Notes: a model not told the origin generated them from the sequence alone. Shown: positions 50,786-60,720, numbered from the stretch's first letter. The stretch: 64,000 nt of DNA from CAYFYS01 sp965202905 (GCA_965202905.1 OZ241868.1:1116001-1180000); one strand, 5' to 3'. Numbers and translations are program-made.

Positions 50786-52801
50786 ATGAACGAACTCGTC
50801 CGGCTCGAACTCATTCGTGAATCGTTGATCGCGGTGGTCAACGAGATGCGGGCGAACATCATCCACTCCTCCTACGCGCCGATCATCTACGAGGGGCATG
50901 ACTTCTCCTGCGCGTTGATGGCCGCCGACGGACGGCAGATCGCCCAGGGGCTGGCCGACCACCCGATCCATATCTTCGCGGTCCCCTATTCGACCCGGAA
51001 GGTGGTCGAGGCGTTTGCCGGCGACATCAACGAGGGCGACCTGTTCCTGCACAACGACCCCTATACCGGCGGGACGCACCTGAACGATGTGCTGATGCTC
51101 CAGCCGGTGTTCCACGCGGGCCGGCTTGCGATGTTCGCGGCCATGCGCTGCCACTGGAACGATGTCGGCGGCATGACGCCGGGCAGCCTGTCGGGCCGCG
51201 TGAACGAGATCTACCAGGAAGGCATGCGCATCACGCCGACCCGGATCGCCGCCGGCGGGGTGCTGAACGAGGCCTTCATCGAACTGCTGTTCAACAACAT
51301 GCGTGGACGCAACGAGCGACTGGGCGACTTCAACGCCATGCTCGGGACCGGACGAAAGGCGGCCGAGCATGTCGGGCGGCTGTTCGCCCGCTTCGGCGAC
51401 CGGACTCTGCTCGACGGCATCGAGGAGCTGATCGCCCGCTCCGAGCGGCTGCTGCGCGCGCGGATCGCCGAATGCCCCGCGGGCGATTACTACGCCGAGG
51501 GCTATATCGAAAGCGACGGGACGAACCCCGACCCGCTGGCGGTCCGGCTGAAGCTCACGGTCGACGGCGAGCGGATCGTCGCCGATTTCACCGGCACCTC
51601 GGCGCAGACCAACGGGCCGACCAATTGTGGGCCGGCAATGGCGCTGAACGCGGTGGGCACAATCGTCAAGGCTTTCCTCGATCCCACGACCCCGATCAAT
51701 CACGGCTCGTTCAACCCGATCGAGGTCATCGCGCCCGAGCGGACGTTCATCAACGCCCGCGAGACCGCGCCCTGCGGCGGCATGGCGGAGGTAAAGTTCC
51801 TGATCGACGCCGTCGTCGCCTCGGCGATGTGCCAGGTGGCGCCGGAGATGAGCGTCGGCGATCTGAAGGGCGGCGCCAATCACATCCACATCGCGGGCCC
51901 CGATCCCCGCGTATCGGGCGGCGCCTACATCCACTACGAATGGCCGGCCGGCGGCACCGGCGCCTCGCGCGGCGTGGACGGCAACAACGCGGTGCGCAGC
52001 TACAACGAAGGCGATTTCAACTCGATCCAGTCCGCCGAGACGGTCGAAGGGGCCTTCCCCTTGCGTATCGAGCGCTGCGAACTGCGCGAGGGCTGCTGCG
52101 GCGACGGCCGGTTCCGCGGCGGGTTCGGGCTCCGGCGCGAGGTGCGCATCCTGGGCGAGACGGCGATGCTCTCGGTGCTCTCCGAGAAGAACGTCATCCC
52201 GCCTTACGGCGTCGACGGCGCCCGTCCCGGGGCGGCCAACCGCTTCACCGTCGAGCGCGGCGGCGAGACCGTCGAGCCGTCGAACATGCCGGGCAAGGTC
52301 TCCGGCTTCCGGCTGGAGCGGGGCGACATCGTGCGCGAGGAGACCGCGGGCGGCGGCGGACACGGCGACCCGCTGGACCGCGACCCGGAGCGCGTGATGG
52401 CCGATCTGGTCGAGGGCTATCTCACCCCGTTGCAGGCCGAGCGACGCTACGGCGTGGCGGTCGGCGCCGACGGCGGAATCGATGCGGACGCCACCCGGGC
52501 GCAGCGCCGGGCGCTGCGCGCGGCGCGCCGCCCGATCCGGCTGGAGCCCGCCAACGAGGAGCTGTTCGACGGCCCGCGCCGCCGGGTGATCGTGCCCCGT
52601 TCGGCCGCCCGGGCCGCGGGCATCGACGACGGCGCGCTGATCGAAATTTCCACCGGGTTCGGAGCGCCGCTGCGCGCCTGGGCCGACATCCAGGGCGACG
52701 GCGAGGCCCTGATGGCCGGTCCGTCAAGCCTGCGGATCATGCGCGCCGCGCCGGGCGACGCCGTCACCATCGCGCCCGCCCGGCCAACCCCGGAGCTTTG
52801 A
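50786..52801 (+). CDS. hyuB: Hydantoinase B/oxoprolinase family protein (HyuB)
   Basis: The 671-residue protein is a HyuB subunit: HSSYAPIIYEGHDFSCALMA near the N-terminus, FLHNDPYTGGTHLNDVLML, MRCHWNDVGGMTPGSLSG, and the glycine-rich AGGGGHGDPLDRDPERV toward the C-terminus. HyuB normally pairs with HyuA to open cyclic amides such as hydantoins, 5-oxoproline or N-methylhydantoin in an ATP-dependent way. No hyuA is present on either side in this window; it is separated from the acyl ligase operon by the CRISPR locus. ATG at 50786. Confidence 0.93.
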   Translation: MNELVRLELIRESLIAVVNEMRANIIHSSYAPIIYEGHDFSCALMAADGRQIAQGLADHPIHIFAVPYSTRKVVEAFAGDINEGDLFLHNDPYTGGTHLNDVLMLQPVFHAGRLAMFAAMRCHWNDVGGMTPGSLSGRVNEIYQEGMRITPTRIAAGGVLNEAFIELLFNNMRGRNERLGDFNAMLGTGRKAAEHVGRLFARFGDRTLLDGIEELIARSERLLRARIAECPAGDYYAEGYIESDGTNPDPLAVRLKLTVDGERIVADFTGTSAQTNGPTNCGPAMALNAVGTIVKAFLDPTTPINHGSFNPIEVIAPERTFINARETAPCGGMAEVKFLIDAVVASAMCQVAPEMSVGDLKGGANHIHIAGPDPRVSGGAYIHYEWPAGGTGASRGVDGNNAVRSYNEGDFNSIQSAETVEGAFPLRIERCELREGCCGDGRFRGGFGLRREVRILGETAMLSVLSEKNVIPPYGVDGARPGAANRFTVERGGETVEPSNMPGKVSGFRLERGDIVREETAGGGGHGDPLDRDPERVMADLVEGYLTPLQAERRYGVAVGADGGIDADATRAQRRALRAARRPIRLEPANEELFDGPRRRVIVPRSAARAAGIDDGALIEISTGFGAPLRAWADIQGDGEALMAGPSSLRIMRAAPGDAVTIAPARPTPEL

Positions 52802-53059
52802 GCCCGCCGGTGTCGGCAGCACACACATCGACGGAAATTCGGACAAGCGTGACCAAGGGCGCCGATCGAGAGGAGTTGTATACTTGACTAAACGGCCGCG
52901 CGTCCCTTGAAGCTCAAGGGCTGGAGATCCTTTGGGAGAACCCTGAATTGTCCTCGTGATCGTGGCCTTTGGCAGTTCTGTCGGCCCAGCAGCTTAGGCA
53001 GCTATATGATTCCCAATCATAACTGGCTGAAATCACTCAACTTGGTTCTCGGTTGAGCC

Positions 53060-53593
53060 CTATGAGTCTGACTCAAAACTCCTGAGCCATCTCATCGTCC
53101 CCAGCGCCGCGGGCACGATCGTCTCGCCCCCCACGCGCGCCGCGCGGATCTGCCCAGCCGTCAGATCGAGGGCCGCGCCCAGATCGACCCGATCGAATAG
53201 CGTCTCTTCGAGGCGCGCGCCCAGCAGACTCGCGCCGGCCAGCCGCGCCCCGGTCAGGTTCGCACCGCTCAAATCGGTCCGGACGAACTCCGCAGCGCGG
53301 AGGTCGGCGCCTCGCAGGTCGGCGTTCTTCAGATCGGCGTCATGGAGGAACGCACCGCACAGATCGGCGCCGGCGAAATCGGCTCCCTGAAGCCGCGCCC
53401 GACGGAACTCGGCCCGGCGCAGGCCGGCGCCTGCGAAGATCGCGCCGTCGAGCGTGTGACCGTGAAGGTTCACGCCGTCGAGCGCCGCACCGCCGAAATC
53501 GGCCCTGGCGCCGCTGCCGCCCCGGCTCAGCACCCAACTCAGATGCTGCTGAAACAGCCGCCGAAACGCATCCCCGCCGATCGCCCGATACAT
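53060..53593 (-). CDS. Pentapeptide-repeat protein
   Basis: The 177-residue protein has about 20 tandem A(D/N)LxG-type units (GADLCGAFLHDADLKNADLR onward), which fold into a right-handed quadrilateral beta helix. A 35-residue N-terminal part precedes them. Some members mimic DNA and protect gyrase; others have no known role. No partner is near; gyrA lies 43 kb away. The stop at 53060 is followed by a 258-bp region without a recognised gene. Confidence 0.88.
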   Translation of the reverse strand: MYRAIGGDAFRRLFQQHLSWVLSRGGSGARADFGGAALDGVNLHGHTLDGAIFAGAGLRRAEFRRARLQGADFAGADLCGAFLHDADLKNADLRGADLRAAEFVRTDLSGANLTGARLAGASLLGARLEETLFDRVDLGAALDLTAGQIRAARVGGETIVPAALGTMRWLRSFESDS

Positions 53594-54048
53594 GACCGTT
53601 AGCCCGCCCTGTCATGCGCCGCCGCCCAAGCGACCGGCAAGCTCATCGTGACCCGGAGGTCCGGCGCCGTTTGTCCGGTTCTCCACACCGACCGGATAGA
53701 ACGACACCGTATAGAACGACACCGGGATCATCGACCCCTCCGTCGGTCGGCGGCCGACGATTATGAGCGAATTGCAGCGTCATTGCGGTGAAATTGCCGC
53801 GAATGAACAGGGGCTGCCGAATTTTCCGGATCGCCGGCTTTTGTTGATCGGTCTTCTTCGGCACCCTATGATGCGTCGATTCGGATCATCAAAGGGTGGG
53901 TAATCCCGCAGCCGAACCGGCCCTTATCGGGTATGCAGCCGCCCGGCGGAAGCGAAACACGTCTTGATCTGTGCCTCAATCGGGTTCCGGGCGATCGGCC
54001 ATAGGAGCCCTTCCGCACAGAGGCGCAGCGTGAAGAAGAACCCCTGAG
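53594..54048. other. Intergenic region with a short tandem repeat
   Basis: Between the divergent pentapeptide and OmpA-like genes no convincing gene is seen. ATAGAACGACACCG occurs twice, 15 bp apart (53696-53709 and 53711-53724). A minus-strand frame of 73 codons (53643-53864) is open through it but has no ribosome-binding site or recognisable feature. The part from 53755 to 53870 is AT-rich and may hold promoters. Confidence 0.4.
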
Positions 54049-55269
54049 ATGACGCCAGCAACCCTGAACCTCCTTGCACGCGCGCCACGGCGCCGCTGCC
54101 ACCTCCCCTTCCTGGCCTTGGTGCTGACCGCTTTCTCGCTCGGCGCCTGCTCGATCGATCCCGACGATTGGATCCGCAGCGCCGACAAGCCGGTCGCCAA
54201 AGCGAAGGCTGGGCCCGATTCCGACAGGCCGTTCCCGAACCTGGCCTCGGTCCCCGAAGCGCCCGACCCGATCGACGCCGAGGAACGCAAGCGGGTCGCC
54301 GAGAGCCTGATCGCCGACCGCAACGACGCGCGCTACACCGGAGAGATGATTCGGCTCCAAACCGAAGAGCTTGCTCCGCCGCCGGACGGCGTGGCCGACG
54401 CGCGCGAGGCCGGCGGGGAGGCGACCCGGGAATCGGCCGCGGAGACGGACACGGCGATGGCAAAGGCCGGGGAGCTGGCCGCCGTCCCGGCGCCAGCCGG
54501 GAACGGGCTCTCGCAAGCGCGGCGGCCCGCGCCGCCAGTCCGGGCCGAGAATGATAGGCCGCCGCGCCCAAGCGGCGTCGCCGCGCAACCTCCGCCGCCG
54601 GCCGATCTCCTCGATCCGATCGAACAACGGCCGCCCCAAGGCGCGCACGATCGAGTGGCGAGCAACGCGCAGCAACGCCTGTTCAGGCTCGCCCCGGCCG
54701 GCGACCGTCCCGAGAGCCGGTTCAACGGCAGCCGGCTTCGGTTCGGGCCGCCGCCCGACGACATCGCGATCGTCCAGCGGGCGCGGGCGCAGCGTGCGGC
54801 TCCGGCCCCCGTCAACGGCGCGGCCCTGAACAGGCGCGCCGCACCGAGACTGCAACGCCCCTCGGCCGCTTTTGCCGCGCCGCGGCGCTTCGATGCGCCG
54901 GGCATGGCCGGCGAGCGGGCGGCAACCATCGGCTTCCGGTCCGGCTCCTCCGCCGTCAGCGCCGCGGGCCGTCAGGCGCTTGACAAGATCGCCGCCGCCC
55001 ACCAGCGGCGCGGCGGCGAAGTTCGCGTCGTCGGCCATTCGAGCAGCCGAACCTGTACCACGGACCCGACCCGGCGCGCGCTGGTCAACTTCCAGATCTC
55101 GCTCGACCGGGCCAACGCGGCCGCCCGAATTCTGATGTCGATGGGCGTGCCCGCGCGTTCGATCGCGATCAGCGCGCTATCCGATGCGCGGCCGCGCTAT
55201 TCCGAGACGACGCCCTCGGGCGAGGCCGCCAACCGGAGGGTCGAGGTCTTCCTCGACGGACCCGGGTGA
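54049..55269 (+). CDS. OmpA-family lipoprotein
   Basis: The 406-residue protein has a lipoprotein signal (LALVLTAFSLGAC, Cys34) and so is membrane-anchored. Residues 40-290 are rich in Pro, Ala, Arg and Glu and look disordered. The last 120 residues form an OmpA/Pal-like domain: IGFRSGSSAVSAAGRQALDK, VVGHSS, RANAAARILMSMGVPARSIA and NRRVEVFL, the usual peptidoglycan-binding pattern. It probably tethers an envelope layer to peptidoglycan. It ends 47 bp before the transaminase start. Confidence 0.88.
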   Translation: MTPATLNLLARAPRRRCHLPFLALVLTAFSLGACSIDPDDWIRSADKPVAKAKAGPDSDRPFPNLASVPEAPDPIDAEERKRVAESLIADRNDARYTGEMIRLQTEELAPPPDGVADAREAGGEATRESAAETDTAMAKAGELAAVPAPAGNGLSQARRPAPPVRAENDRPPRPSGVAAQPPPPADLLDPIEQRPPQGAHDRVASNAQQRLFRLAPAGDRPESRFNGSRLRFGPPPDDIAIVQRARAQRAAPAPVNGAALNRRAAPRLQRPSAAFAAPRRFDAPGMAGERAATIGFRSGSSAVSAAGRQALDKIAAAHQRRGGEVRVVGHSSSRTCTTDPTRRALVNFQISLDRANAAARILMSMGVPARSIAISALSDARPRYSETTPSGEAANRRVEVFLDGPG

Positions 55270-55315
55270 GCCGGTCGCCGTTGCAGCGCCACATCGAAAG
55301 GAGCCAGAGCCGGAC

Positions 55316-56575
55316 GTGCCTGACGTAGACGACCCCATGACACCGCCGATCGACCGAAACCAGGATTTCTACCGCATCCAGCGCCTTCCGCCCTACGTGT
55401 TCGCCGAGGTGAACGCGATGAAGTCCGAGGCGCGCACCGCCGGGCGCGACATCATCGACTTCGGCATGGGCAATCCCGACAATCCCACGCCGCCGCACGT
55501 CGTGGACAAGCTGACCGAGGCGGTGCGGGACCCGCGTACTCACCGCTATTCGAACTCGCGCGGCATCCCCGGTCTGCGGCGTGCGGTGGCGGCGTATTAC
55601 GACCGGCGGTTCGGAGTGGATATCGACCCCGAGCGCGAGGCCATCGTCACCTTGGGATCGAAGGAAGGCTTCGCCAACCTCGCTATGGCGATCACCAGCC
55701 CAGGCGATGTCGTAATCGTCCCAAACCCGTCCTATCCGATCCACGCCTACGGCTTCATCATCGCCGGCGGCGCGCTGCGCCATGTGCCGGTCGGGCCGGG
55801 TATCGATTTCCTGGCCGAGCTGGAGCGGGCGGCCCGTTACAGCGTGCCCTCCCCGCTCGCGGTCATCCTGAACTTTCCCGCCAACCCCACCGCCCACACC
55901 GTCGACCGCGCCTTCTACGAGCAAGTGGTCGATTTCTGCCGGCGGCGGGGAATCTACATCATCTCCGACCTCGCCTACGCCGAAATCTATTTCGACGGCG
56001 ATCCGCCGCCGTCGGTTCTCCAGATCCCGGGCGCCAAGGACATCGCCGTCGAGTTCACCTCGCTGAGCAAGAGCTACTCCATGCCCGGCTGGCGCATCGG
56101 CTTTGCCACCGGCAACGCCCGGCTGATCGAGGCGCTGGCGCGGGTTAAATCCTATCTCGACTATGGCGCGTTCACCCCGATCCAGGTCGCGGCCACCGCC
56201 GCGCTCAACGGCCCGCAGGACTGCGTCGATCAGGTGCGCGGGCTCTACAAACGCCGGCGCGACGTGCTGGTCGAGAGCTTCGCCGCGGCCGGCTGGCAGA
56301 TCCCGCCGCCGATGGCCACGATGTTCGCCTGGGCGCCGATCCCGCCCCGGTTCTCCAATCGCGGCTCGCTCGAATTCTCCAAGCTGTTGCTGAGCGAGGC
56401 CGGCGTCGCAGTCTCGCCCGGCTCCGGCTTCGGCGAATACGGCGAGGGCTATGTCCGGATCGCCCTGGTCGAGAACCGGCACCGCATTCGCCAGGCCGCG
56501 CGCAGCATCAGGCGGTTCCTTTCGGCCGCGCCCGACGACCGGCCGGCCGAGGAGGCCCAGGCGGCGGCGCGATGA
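55316..56575 (+). CDS. Class I/II PLP-dependent aminotransferase (alanine/DAP-type)
   Basis: The protein has about 419 residues from GTG 55316 (AAAGGAG 12 bp upstream); ATG 55337 is an alternative. It has the aminotransferase fold with DFGMGNPDNPTPPHV, VIVPNPSYPIHAYGF, the NFPANPTAHT substrate loop, YIISDLAYAEIYFDG with the PLP-binding aspartate/tyrosine, and SLSKSYSMPGWRIGF with the Schiff-base lysine. Similar proteins are annotated as glutamate-pyruvate (AlaC-like) or LL-diaminopimelate aminotransferases. The next gene overlaps by 4 bp and makes homoserine, so it may serve amino-acid synthesis. Confidence 0.93.
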   Translation: MPDVDDPMTPPIDRNQDFYRIQRLPPYVFAEVNAMKSEARTAGRDIIDFGMGNPDNPTPPHVVDKLTEAVRDPRTHRYSNSRGIPGLRRAVAAYYDRRFGVDIDPEREAIVTLGSKEGFANLAMAITSPGDVVIVPNPSYPIHAYGFIIAGGALRHVPVGPGIDFLAELERAARYSVPSPLAVILNFPANPTAHTVDRAFYEQVVDFCRRRGIYIISDLAYAEIYFDGDPPPSVLQIPGAKDIAVEFTSLSKSYSMPGWRIGFATGNARLIEALARVKSYLDYGAFTPIQVAATAALNGPQDCVDQVRGLYKRRRDVLVESFAAAGWQIPPPMATMFAWAPIPPRFSNRGSLEFSKLLLSEAGVAVSPGSGFGEYGEGYVRIALVENRHRIRQAARSIRRFLSAAPDDRPAEEAQAAAR

Positions 56576-57864
56576 TGGAGCCTCTCAAGGTCGCCGTGGC
56601 CGGTCTGGGCACCGTCGGCGCCGGGGTGGTGCGCATCCTGGCGAACCGGCGCGCGCTGCTCGCCGAGCGCTGCGGGCGGGAGATCGTGATCACCGCAGTT
56701 TGCGCGCGCGAACGCGAACGCGACCGGGGGGTGGACATTTCCGGGTTCGCCTGGTTCGACGACGCGACAGCGATGGCGCGCGAGGCCGAGGCCGACGTCT
56801 TTGTCGAGCTGATCGGCGGCGAGGACGGGATCGCCAGGACGGCCTGCGAGGCGGCGCTCACCGCGGGCTGCGATGTGGTGAGCGCAAACAAGGCCTTGAT
56901 CGCCAGGCACGGCGCCGCGCTTGCCAGGACCGCCGAGGCCGCGGGACGCGCGCTGTCCTACGAGGCTGCGGTCGCCGGCGGCATCCCGATCGTCAAGGCG
57001 TTGCGCGAGGGTCTGGTCGCGAACCGGCTCTCGGCGATCTACGGCATTCTCAACGGCACCTGCAACTACATCCTGACCACGATGCGCGAGACCGGCAGGC
57101 CGTTCCCCGAAGTCTTGGCCGAGGCGCAATCCAAGGGATACGCCGAGGCGGATCCGGGTTTCGATATCGACGGGATCGATGCGGCGCACAAGCTGTCGAT
57201 CCTGACCGCGCTGGCCTTCGGCGGAGAGATCGATTTCCTGGGGGTGCATGTCGAAGGAATCCGCCATGTCTCGGCCGAAGACATCGCCTTTGCGGACGAG
57301 CTTGGCTACCGCATCAAGCTGCTGGGCATCGCACGGCGCGCCGCCAATGGAATCGAGCAGCGCGTGCACCCGTGCATGATCGCCAAGGACCAGCCGATCG
57401 CGCAGGTCGATGGCGTCTACAACGCGGTCGTCGCCTCGGGCGACTCGGTGGGCTCGACCGTGTTCGTCGGGCGCGGCGCCGGCGCGGGGCCGACCGCCTC
57501 GGCCGTGGTCGCGGACCTCGCCGATATCGCCCGCGGACAACGCCTGCCGACCTTCGCGGCGCCGGTCCGGTCCTTGAGCCCGGCGGCGACGGCGCCCATG
57601 GAGCTTCACAGCGGCCCCTATTACCTGCGGCTCATGGTGGTCGACCGGCCCGGCGTGATCGCCGATGTGGCCGCCGCTCTGCGCGATCAGGAAATCTCGA
57701 TGGAATCGATGATTCAGCGGGCGCGCGCGCCGGGCGAGCCGGTCCCCGTCGTCATCACCACGCACGAGACCACAGAGGCCGCGATGACCCGCGCGCTGGA
57801 CCGGATCTCCCGATTTGAAAGCATCGTCCAGGCGCCGCGCATGATTCGCATAGAATCCCTATAG
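56572..57864 (+). CDS. hom: Homoserine dehydrogenase
   Basis: Hom reduces aspartate semialdehyde to homoserine, on the route to threonine and methionine. The 430-residue protein has the NAD(P)-binding VAVAGLGTVGAGVVRIL at the start, SANKALIARHGAAL, the catalytic-domain signature YGILNGTCNYILTTM and EADPGFDIDGIDAAHKLSIL, and a C-terminal ACT domain (LMVVDRPGVIADVAAALRDQ) for feedback by threonine. It overlaps the transaminase gene by 4 bp and precedes glpX. Confidence 0.97.
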   Translation: MMEPLKVAVAGLGTVGAGVVRILANRRALLAERCGREIVITAVCARERERDRGVDISGFAWFDDATAMAREAEADVFVELIGGEDGIARTACEAALTAGCDVVSANKALIARHGAALARTAEAAGRALSYEAAVAGGIPIVKALREGLVANRLSAIYGILNGTCNYILTTMRETGRPFPEVLAEAQSKGYAEADPGFDIDGIDAAHKLSILTALAFGGEIDFLGVHVEGIRHVSAEDIAFADELGYRIKLLGIARRAANGIEQRVHPCMIAKDQPIAQVDGVYNAVVASGDSVGSTVFVGRGAGAGPTASAVVADLADIARGQRLPTFAAPVRSLSPAATAPMELHSGPYYLRLMVVDRPGVIADVAAALRDQEISMESMIQRARAPGEPVPVVITTHETTEAAMTRALDRISRFESIVQAPRMIRIESL

Positions 57865-57900
57865 GCTGGCGCCTTATGGGCTGGCGACCTGGCAGGAGGG

Positions 57901-58899
57901 GTGAACGTGGCGGATAACGCGAACGGTATGGATCGGAATCTCGCGCTGGAAGTGGTCCGGGTGACGGAGGCGGCAGCGCTGGCGGCCTCGCGGCTGATGG
58001 GGCGCGGCGACGAGCAGGCCGCCGACCAAGTCGCGGTCGATGCGATGCGCACTGCGCTCAACAGCCTGGGCATCGACGGCACCGTCGTCATCGGCGAGGG
58101 CGAGCGCGACGAAGCGCCGATGCTCTTCATCGGCGAGAAGGTCGGCGCCGGCGGCGGGCCGAAGATCGACATCGCCCTCGATCCGCTCGAAGGCACGACG
58201 ATCACCGCCAAGGGCCTGACCAACGCGCTCTCGGTCATCGCGATGGCCGAGGAAGGCGGCTTCCTCTACTCGCCCGATGTCTACATGGAGAAGATCGCCG
58301 TCGGCGGCGGCCTGCCCGACGGCGTGGTCGATCTCGACCGCAGCCCGGCCGAGAACCTCAAGAGCCTGGCCGACGCCAAGGGCGTCGAGGTCGCCGACCT
58401 CGTCGCCTGCATCCTCGACCGGCCGCGCCACGAGGAACTCATCGGCCAAGTCCGCGAGTCCGGCGCACGGATCATGCTGATCACCGACGGCGACGTCTCG
58501 GGCGTGATCGCCACCTCGCAGCCCGAAAGCGGGGTCGACATCTATCTCGGCTCGGGCGGCGCGCCCGAAGGCGTGCTCGCAGCCGCCGCGCTGCGCTGCA
58601 TCGGCGGGCAGATGCAAGGGCGGCTCCTGTTCCGCAACGACGACGAGCGCGGCCGGGCCGCCAATTGCGGCGTCGTCGACCTGAACCGCAAGTACGGGCT
58701 GCTCGACCTCGCCAATGGCGATGTGATGTTCGCCGCCACCGGGGTGACGAACGGCACCATGCTGCGCGGCGTGCGCCGCTTCGCCGGCGGCGGCTATACC
58801 CATTCGATGGTCATGCGCTCGAAATCGGGCACCGTGCGCTATGTCGAGGCGCACCACAACTTCCACCGCAAGACCGGGTTCGATCCGGTCGACCGCTAG
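57901..58899 (+). CDS. glpX: Fructose-1,6-bisphosphatase class II
   Basis: The 332-residue protein is a GlpX-type phosphatase: IGEGERDEAPMLFIGEKVG, ALDPLEGTTITAKGLTNALS with the metal-binding acidic residues, MLITDGDVSGVIATSQPES and TGVTNGTMLRGVRRF. It removes the 1-phosphate from fructose-1,6-bisphosphate in gluconeogenesis, matching pckA elsewhere in the window. GTG start at 57901 follows GGCAGGAGGG. It stands between hom and recJ. Confidence 0.97.
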   Translation: MNVADNANGMDRNLALEVVRVTEAAALAASRLMGRGDEQAADQVAVDAMRTALNSLGIDGTVVIGEGERDEAPMLFIGEKVGAGGGPKIDIALDPLEGTTITAKGLTNALSVIAMAEEGGFLYSPDVYMEKIAVGGGLPDGVVDLDRSPAENLKSLADAKGVEVADLVACILDRPRHEELIGQVRESGARIMLITDGDVSGVIATSQPESGVDIYLGSGGAPEGVLAAAALRCIGGQMQGRLLFRNDDERGRAANCGVVDLNRKYGLLDLANGDVMFAATGVTNGTMLRGVRRFAGGGYTHSMVMRSKSGTVRYVEAHHNFHRKTGFDPVDR

Positions 58900-58917
58900 A
58901 GCGCAAGGGTTCCCACC

Positions 58918-60720
58918 GTGTCCGGCGCTCAAGACGCCAGCCTGCCCTTCCTGGGCGTCGCATGTTCGCTCAAGGGCAAGCGGTGGCATGCGCGGCTCGA
59001 GGACGAGCGGCTCGCGATCGGCCTTACCCAGCATTCCGGGCTGCCGGAGCTGGTCGCCCGGGTGATCGCCGGCCGCGGCGTCGGGGTCGAGGCGGTCGGC
59101 GCCTTCCTGAATCCGACACTCAGGTCCCTGCTTCCCGATCCTTCGCTCTTGCACGACATGGACCGCGCGGTCGCACGCGCGATCCAGGCGATCCAGTCGG
59201 GCGAGAGCGTCGGCGTGTTCGCCGATTACGATGTCGACGGCGCGACCTCGGCGGCGTTGCTCGTGCGCTTCTTCGCAAGCCTCGGGCGACGGCTCGATGT
59301 CTACGTGCCCGACCGGCTGCGCGAAGGCTACGGCCCCAACGCCGGCGGGTTCGAGGCGCTGCGGCAAGCCGGGGTCTCGCTGGTGTTCACCGTCGATTGC
59401 GGCACGACCGCGCATCGCCCGCTCGCCGAGGCGGCCGCGTCGGGGCTCGACGTCATCGTGCTCGACCACCATGTCGCCGAGGCCGCCCTGCCCGAAGCGG
59501 TCGCCGTGGTCAATCCCAACCGGCTCGACGAGGACAACGACTGCGGCCAGCTCGCCGCGGTCGGCGTGACCTTCCTGTTCCTGGTGGCCCTCAACCGGGC
59601 GCTGCGCAAGGCGGGCTGGTACGGCCACGGCCACGCTGAGCCCGACCTCCGTGTCTGGCTCGACTTGGTGGCGCTCGGCACCGTCTGCGATGTCGTCCCG
59701 CTCGAAGGCGTCAACCGCGCGCTGGTCTGCCAGGGGCTTAAGGTGATGGCGCGGCGGAACAACCCGGGGCTCGCCGCGCTCGCCGGCGTCGCCAGGCTCG
59801 ACGAGCGGCCCGGCACCTACCACGCGGGCTTCGTCTTCGGCCCACGGGTCAACGCCGGCGGGCGCATCGGCGAGTCGGGGCTTGGCGTCCGCCTGCTTTC
59901 GACAGAAGTCCCCGAGGAGGCGGCCGCGATCGCCGGCCGGCTCGACGACTGCAACCGCGAGCGGCGCGAAATCGAGGCCGCGGTGCTGGCCGAGGCCGAA
60001 ACGCTGGCGGCCAAGACGGTCGCCGGCGCGGACCCCGGCCGGTCGCCGCTGCTGCTGGTCGCGGCCGAAGGCTGGCATCCCGGCGTCATCGGCATCGTCG
60101 CCTCGCGGCTCAAGGACAGCTACAATCGGCCGGCCTGCGTGGTGGCGCTCGATGGAGCGCTGGGCAAGGCCTCGGGGCGGTCGATCCGTGGCGTGGCGCT
60201 CGGGCCCGCGGTCATCGCCGCGCGGCAGGCCGGTCTGCTGATCGATGGCGGCGGACATGCGATGGCGGCAGGCTTCACGGTGGCTGCGGAGCGCATCGAC
60301 GCGCTGACGGACTTTCTGAACGAGCATATCGCCCGCCAGCTCGATTTCCGGGCGCCGGTCGTCGGACTCGGCATCGACGCCGCGCTGTCGCCCGGCGGCG
60401 CGACCGCCGAGGTCGTCGCAGCGCTTGAGGCCGTCGGTCCGTTCGGGGCCGGCAACCCGCGGCCGCGCTTCGCGCTTCCTGCCGTGCGAGCCGTTCGGGT
60501 CGACGTGGTGGGGAACGATCATGTCCGCTGCTTTCTCGCCGCGGAGAGCAGCGCACATCGGCTCAAGGGGATCGCCTTTCGCGCCGCCGGCACCCCGCTG
60601 GGCGAGGCGCTGCTGTCGTCGGCCCGCGGACCGCTGCACGTCGCCGGCCATCTGCGCGCCGATGGCTGGAAGGGCCCCGATGCAGTCGAGCTGGTGATTG
60701 AGGACGCCGCGCGCTTGTGA
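58918..60720 (+). CDS. recJ: Single-stranded-DNA exonuclease RecJ
   Basis: RecJ is a 5'-3' exonuclease on single-stranded DNA in recombination and mismatch repair. The 600-residue protein has the DHH motifs VFADYDVDGATSAALLVRFF, VDCGTTAHRPLAEA and IVLDHHVAEA, with FGPRVNAGGRIGESGLGVRL in the core, and the DHHA1 motif GGGHAMAAGFTV, then an OB-like C-terminus. GTG start at 58918, 19 bp after glpX. Together with AddAB it supplies end processing for recombination. Confidence 0.97.
   Translation: MSGAQDASLPFLGVACSLKGKRWHARLEDERLAIGLTQHSGLPELVARVIAGRGVGVEAVGAFLNPTLRSLLPDPSLLHDMDRAVARAIQAIQSGESVGVFADYDVDGATSAALLVRFFASLGRRLDVYVPDRLREGYGPNAGGFEALRQAGVSLVFTVDCGTTAHRPLAEAAASGLDVIVLDHHVAEAALPEAVAVVNPNRLDEDNDCGQLAAVGVTFLFLVALNRALRKAGWYGHGHAEPDLRVWLDLVALGTVCDVVPLEGVNRALVCQGLKVMARRNNPGLAALAGVARLDERPGTYHAGFVFGPRVNAGGRIGESGLGVRLLSTEVPEEAAAIAGRLDDCNRERREIEAAVLAEAETLAAKTVAGADPGRSPLLLVAAEGWHPGVIGIVASRLKDSYNRPACVVALDGALGKASGRSIRGVALGPAVIAARQAGLLIDGGGHAMAAGFTVAAERIDALTDFLNEHIARQLDFRAPVVGLGIDAALSPGGATAEVVAALEAVGPFGAGNPRPRFALPAVRAVRVDVVGNDHVRCFLAAESSAHRLKGIAFRAAGTPLGEALLSSARGPLHVAGHLRADGWKGPDAVELVIEDAARL

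Noticed and set aside
50546..52363. A 605-codon minus-strand open frame over hyuB and part of the array
   Set aside because: Shadow of hyuB that runs into CRISPR repeats; no recognisable protein.
53643..53864. A 73-codon minus-strand frame between the pentapeptide and OmpA-like genes
   Set aside because: No ribosome-binding site, no family features, and part of it is the 15-bp tandem repeat.
57874..60651. A 925-codon minus-strand open frame over glpX and recJ
   Set aside because: Antisense shadow of two well-supported genes.
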